A stretch of 64,000 bases of DNA, taken from the NCBI RefSeq assembly GCF_003086295.3, contig NC_092044.1, forward strand, positions 3,932,843-3,996,842, given 5' to 3'. Source of the stretch: Arachis hypogaea. Lineage: Eukaryota > Streptophyta > Magnoliopsida > Fabales > Fabaceae. The translations under genes were made by a program, and so were the position numbers. The notes under the pieces are model-generated. The model was given only the letters and a program-made list of their open reading frames with translations, ran no database searches and had not been told where the DNA came from. Below, in pieces: positions 63,754-64,000 of this stretch; position 1 is the first letter of the stretch; the number at the start of each line of letters is the position of its first letter.

Positions 63754-64000
63754 TTTTCCTATGGTATTTTCTTAAAATTTGAGGGTAAATTATTTTTGTC
63801 GTATATTACTGTGTAATAAATCTGATTATGGACTCATTTAATGTATGCAATAAATTTCTTTACATAATTTTTTTTGAATGTAAAGTAATGTGTTTGAATT
63901 GGACTAGAGAATAAATAACTTATTGCATTATTTCTACTTAGAGAAATATAGAAGTTCATAAATACTTCTGTAATTCTAAAGTATATTTAATGCATACTTT
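63754..64000. other. Intron sequence of the second receptor kinase, to window edge
   Basis: AT-rich DNA with no recognised feature, expected to be intron between the malectin-domain exons (outside the window) and the exon at 63454. Confidence 0.5.

Overview
The window is nuclear DNA of a flowering plant, most likely a legume. Genes have many introns with canonical plant splice sites, intergenic DNA is very AT-rich, and the repeats are typical of plants (Ty3/gypsy and Ty1/copia elements, L1- and RTE-type LINEs, hAT- and Mutator-like MITEs, a probable Helitron). The repeat style resembles peanut (Arachis), but that genus assignment is inference.

Layout from left to right. 1-4.6 kb: a broken Ty3/gypsy element. 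4.9-6.85 kb: a truncated, internally deleted NB-LRR pseudogene. 7.4-14.2 kb: a minus-strand SIRE-type Ty1/copia element with one long LTR, cut off inside its reverse transcriptase and bordered on both sides by TTC/GAA-rich repeats. 14.87-23.83 kb: a complete 17-exon gene for tubulin-folding cofactor D (TBCD, 1277 codons), the one clear housekeeping gene. 23.97-28.87 kb: a decayed copia element with two short LTRs, inserted 142 bp after the TBCD stop. 28.9-29.85 kb: a rearranged fragment of a receptor kinase gene. 30.8-34.25 kb: a decayed Tnt1-like copia element split by a hAT-type MITE. 35.6-45.7 kb: a complete malectin-like/LRR receptor kinase gene (13 exons, 899 codons). 46-49.2 kb: relics (copia RT, NBS fragment) and a long palindromic MITE. 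49.4-54.07 kb: a probable minus-strand Helitron carrying a B3-domain pseudogene. 54.3-58.3 kb: a CC-NB-LRR gene that is full length apart from a 1-nt frameshift. 58.3-60.76 kb: an RTE LINE tail and an L1-type LINE 3' end. 60.7-63.5 kb: the 3' two thirds of a second malectin/LRR receptor kinase on the minus strand, running off the right edge.

Two disease-resistance or signalling families therefore recur in the window. The NB-LRR has three traces (full-length gene, pseudogene, and a roughly 75-bp relic). The receptor kinase also has three (complete, partial, and rearranged fragment). Comparing the copies explains several lesions: a 2.03-kb deletion in the NB-LRR pseudogene, a 1-nt insertion in the long NB-LRR copy, an inversion in the kinase fragment, and a GC-AG intron shared by both kinase genes. 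TBCD functions separately from these in tubulin folding. No tRNA, rRNA or CRISPR array was found. Exon boundaries were set by eye from reading frame, GT/GC-AG sites and paralog comparison; no database search was run.
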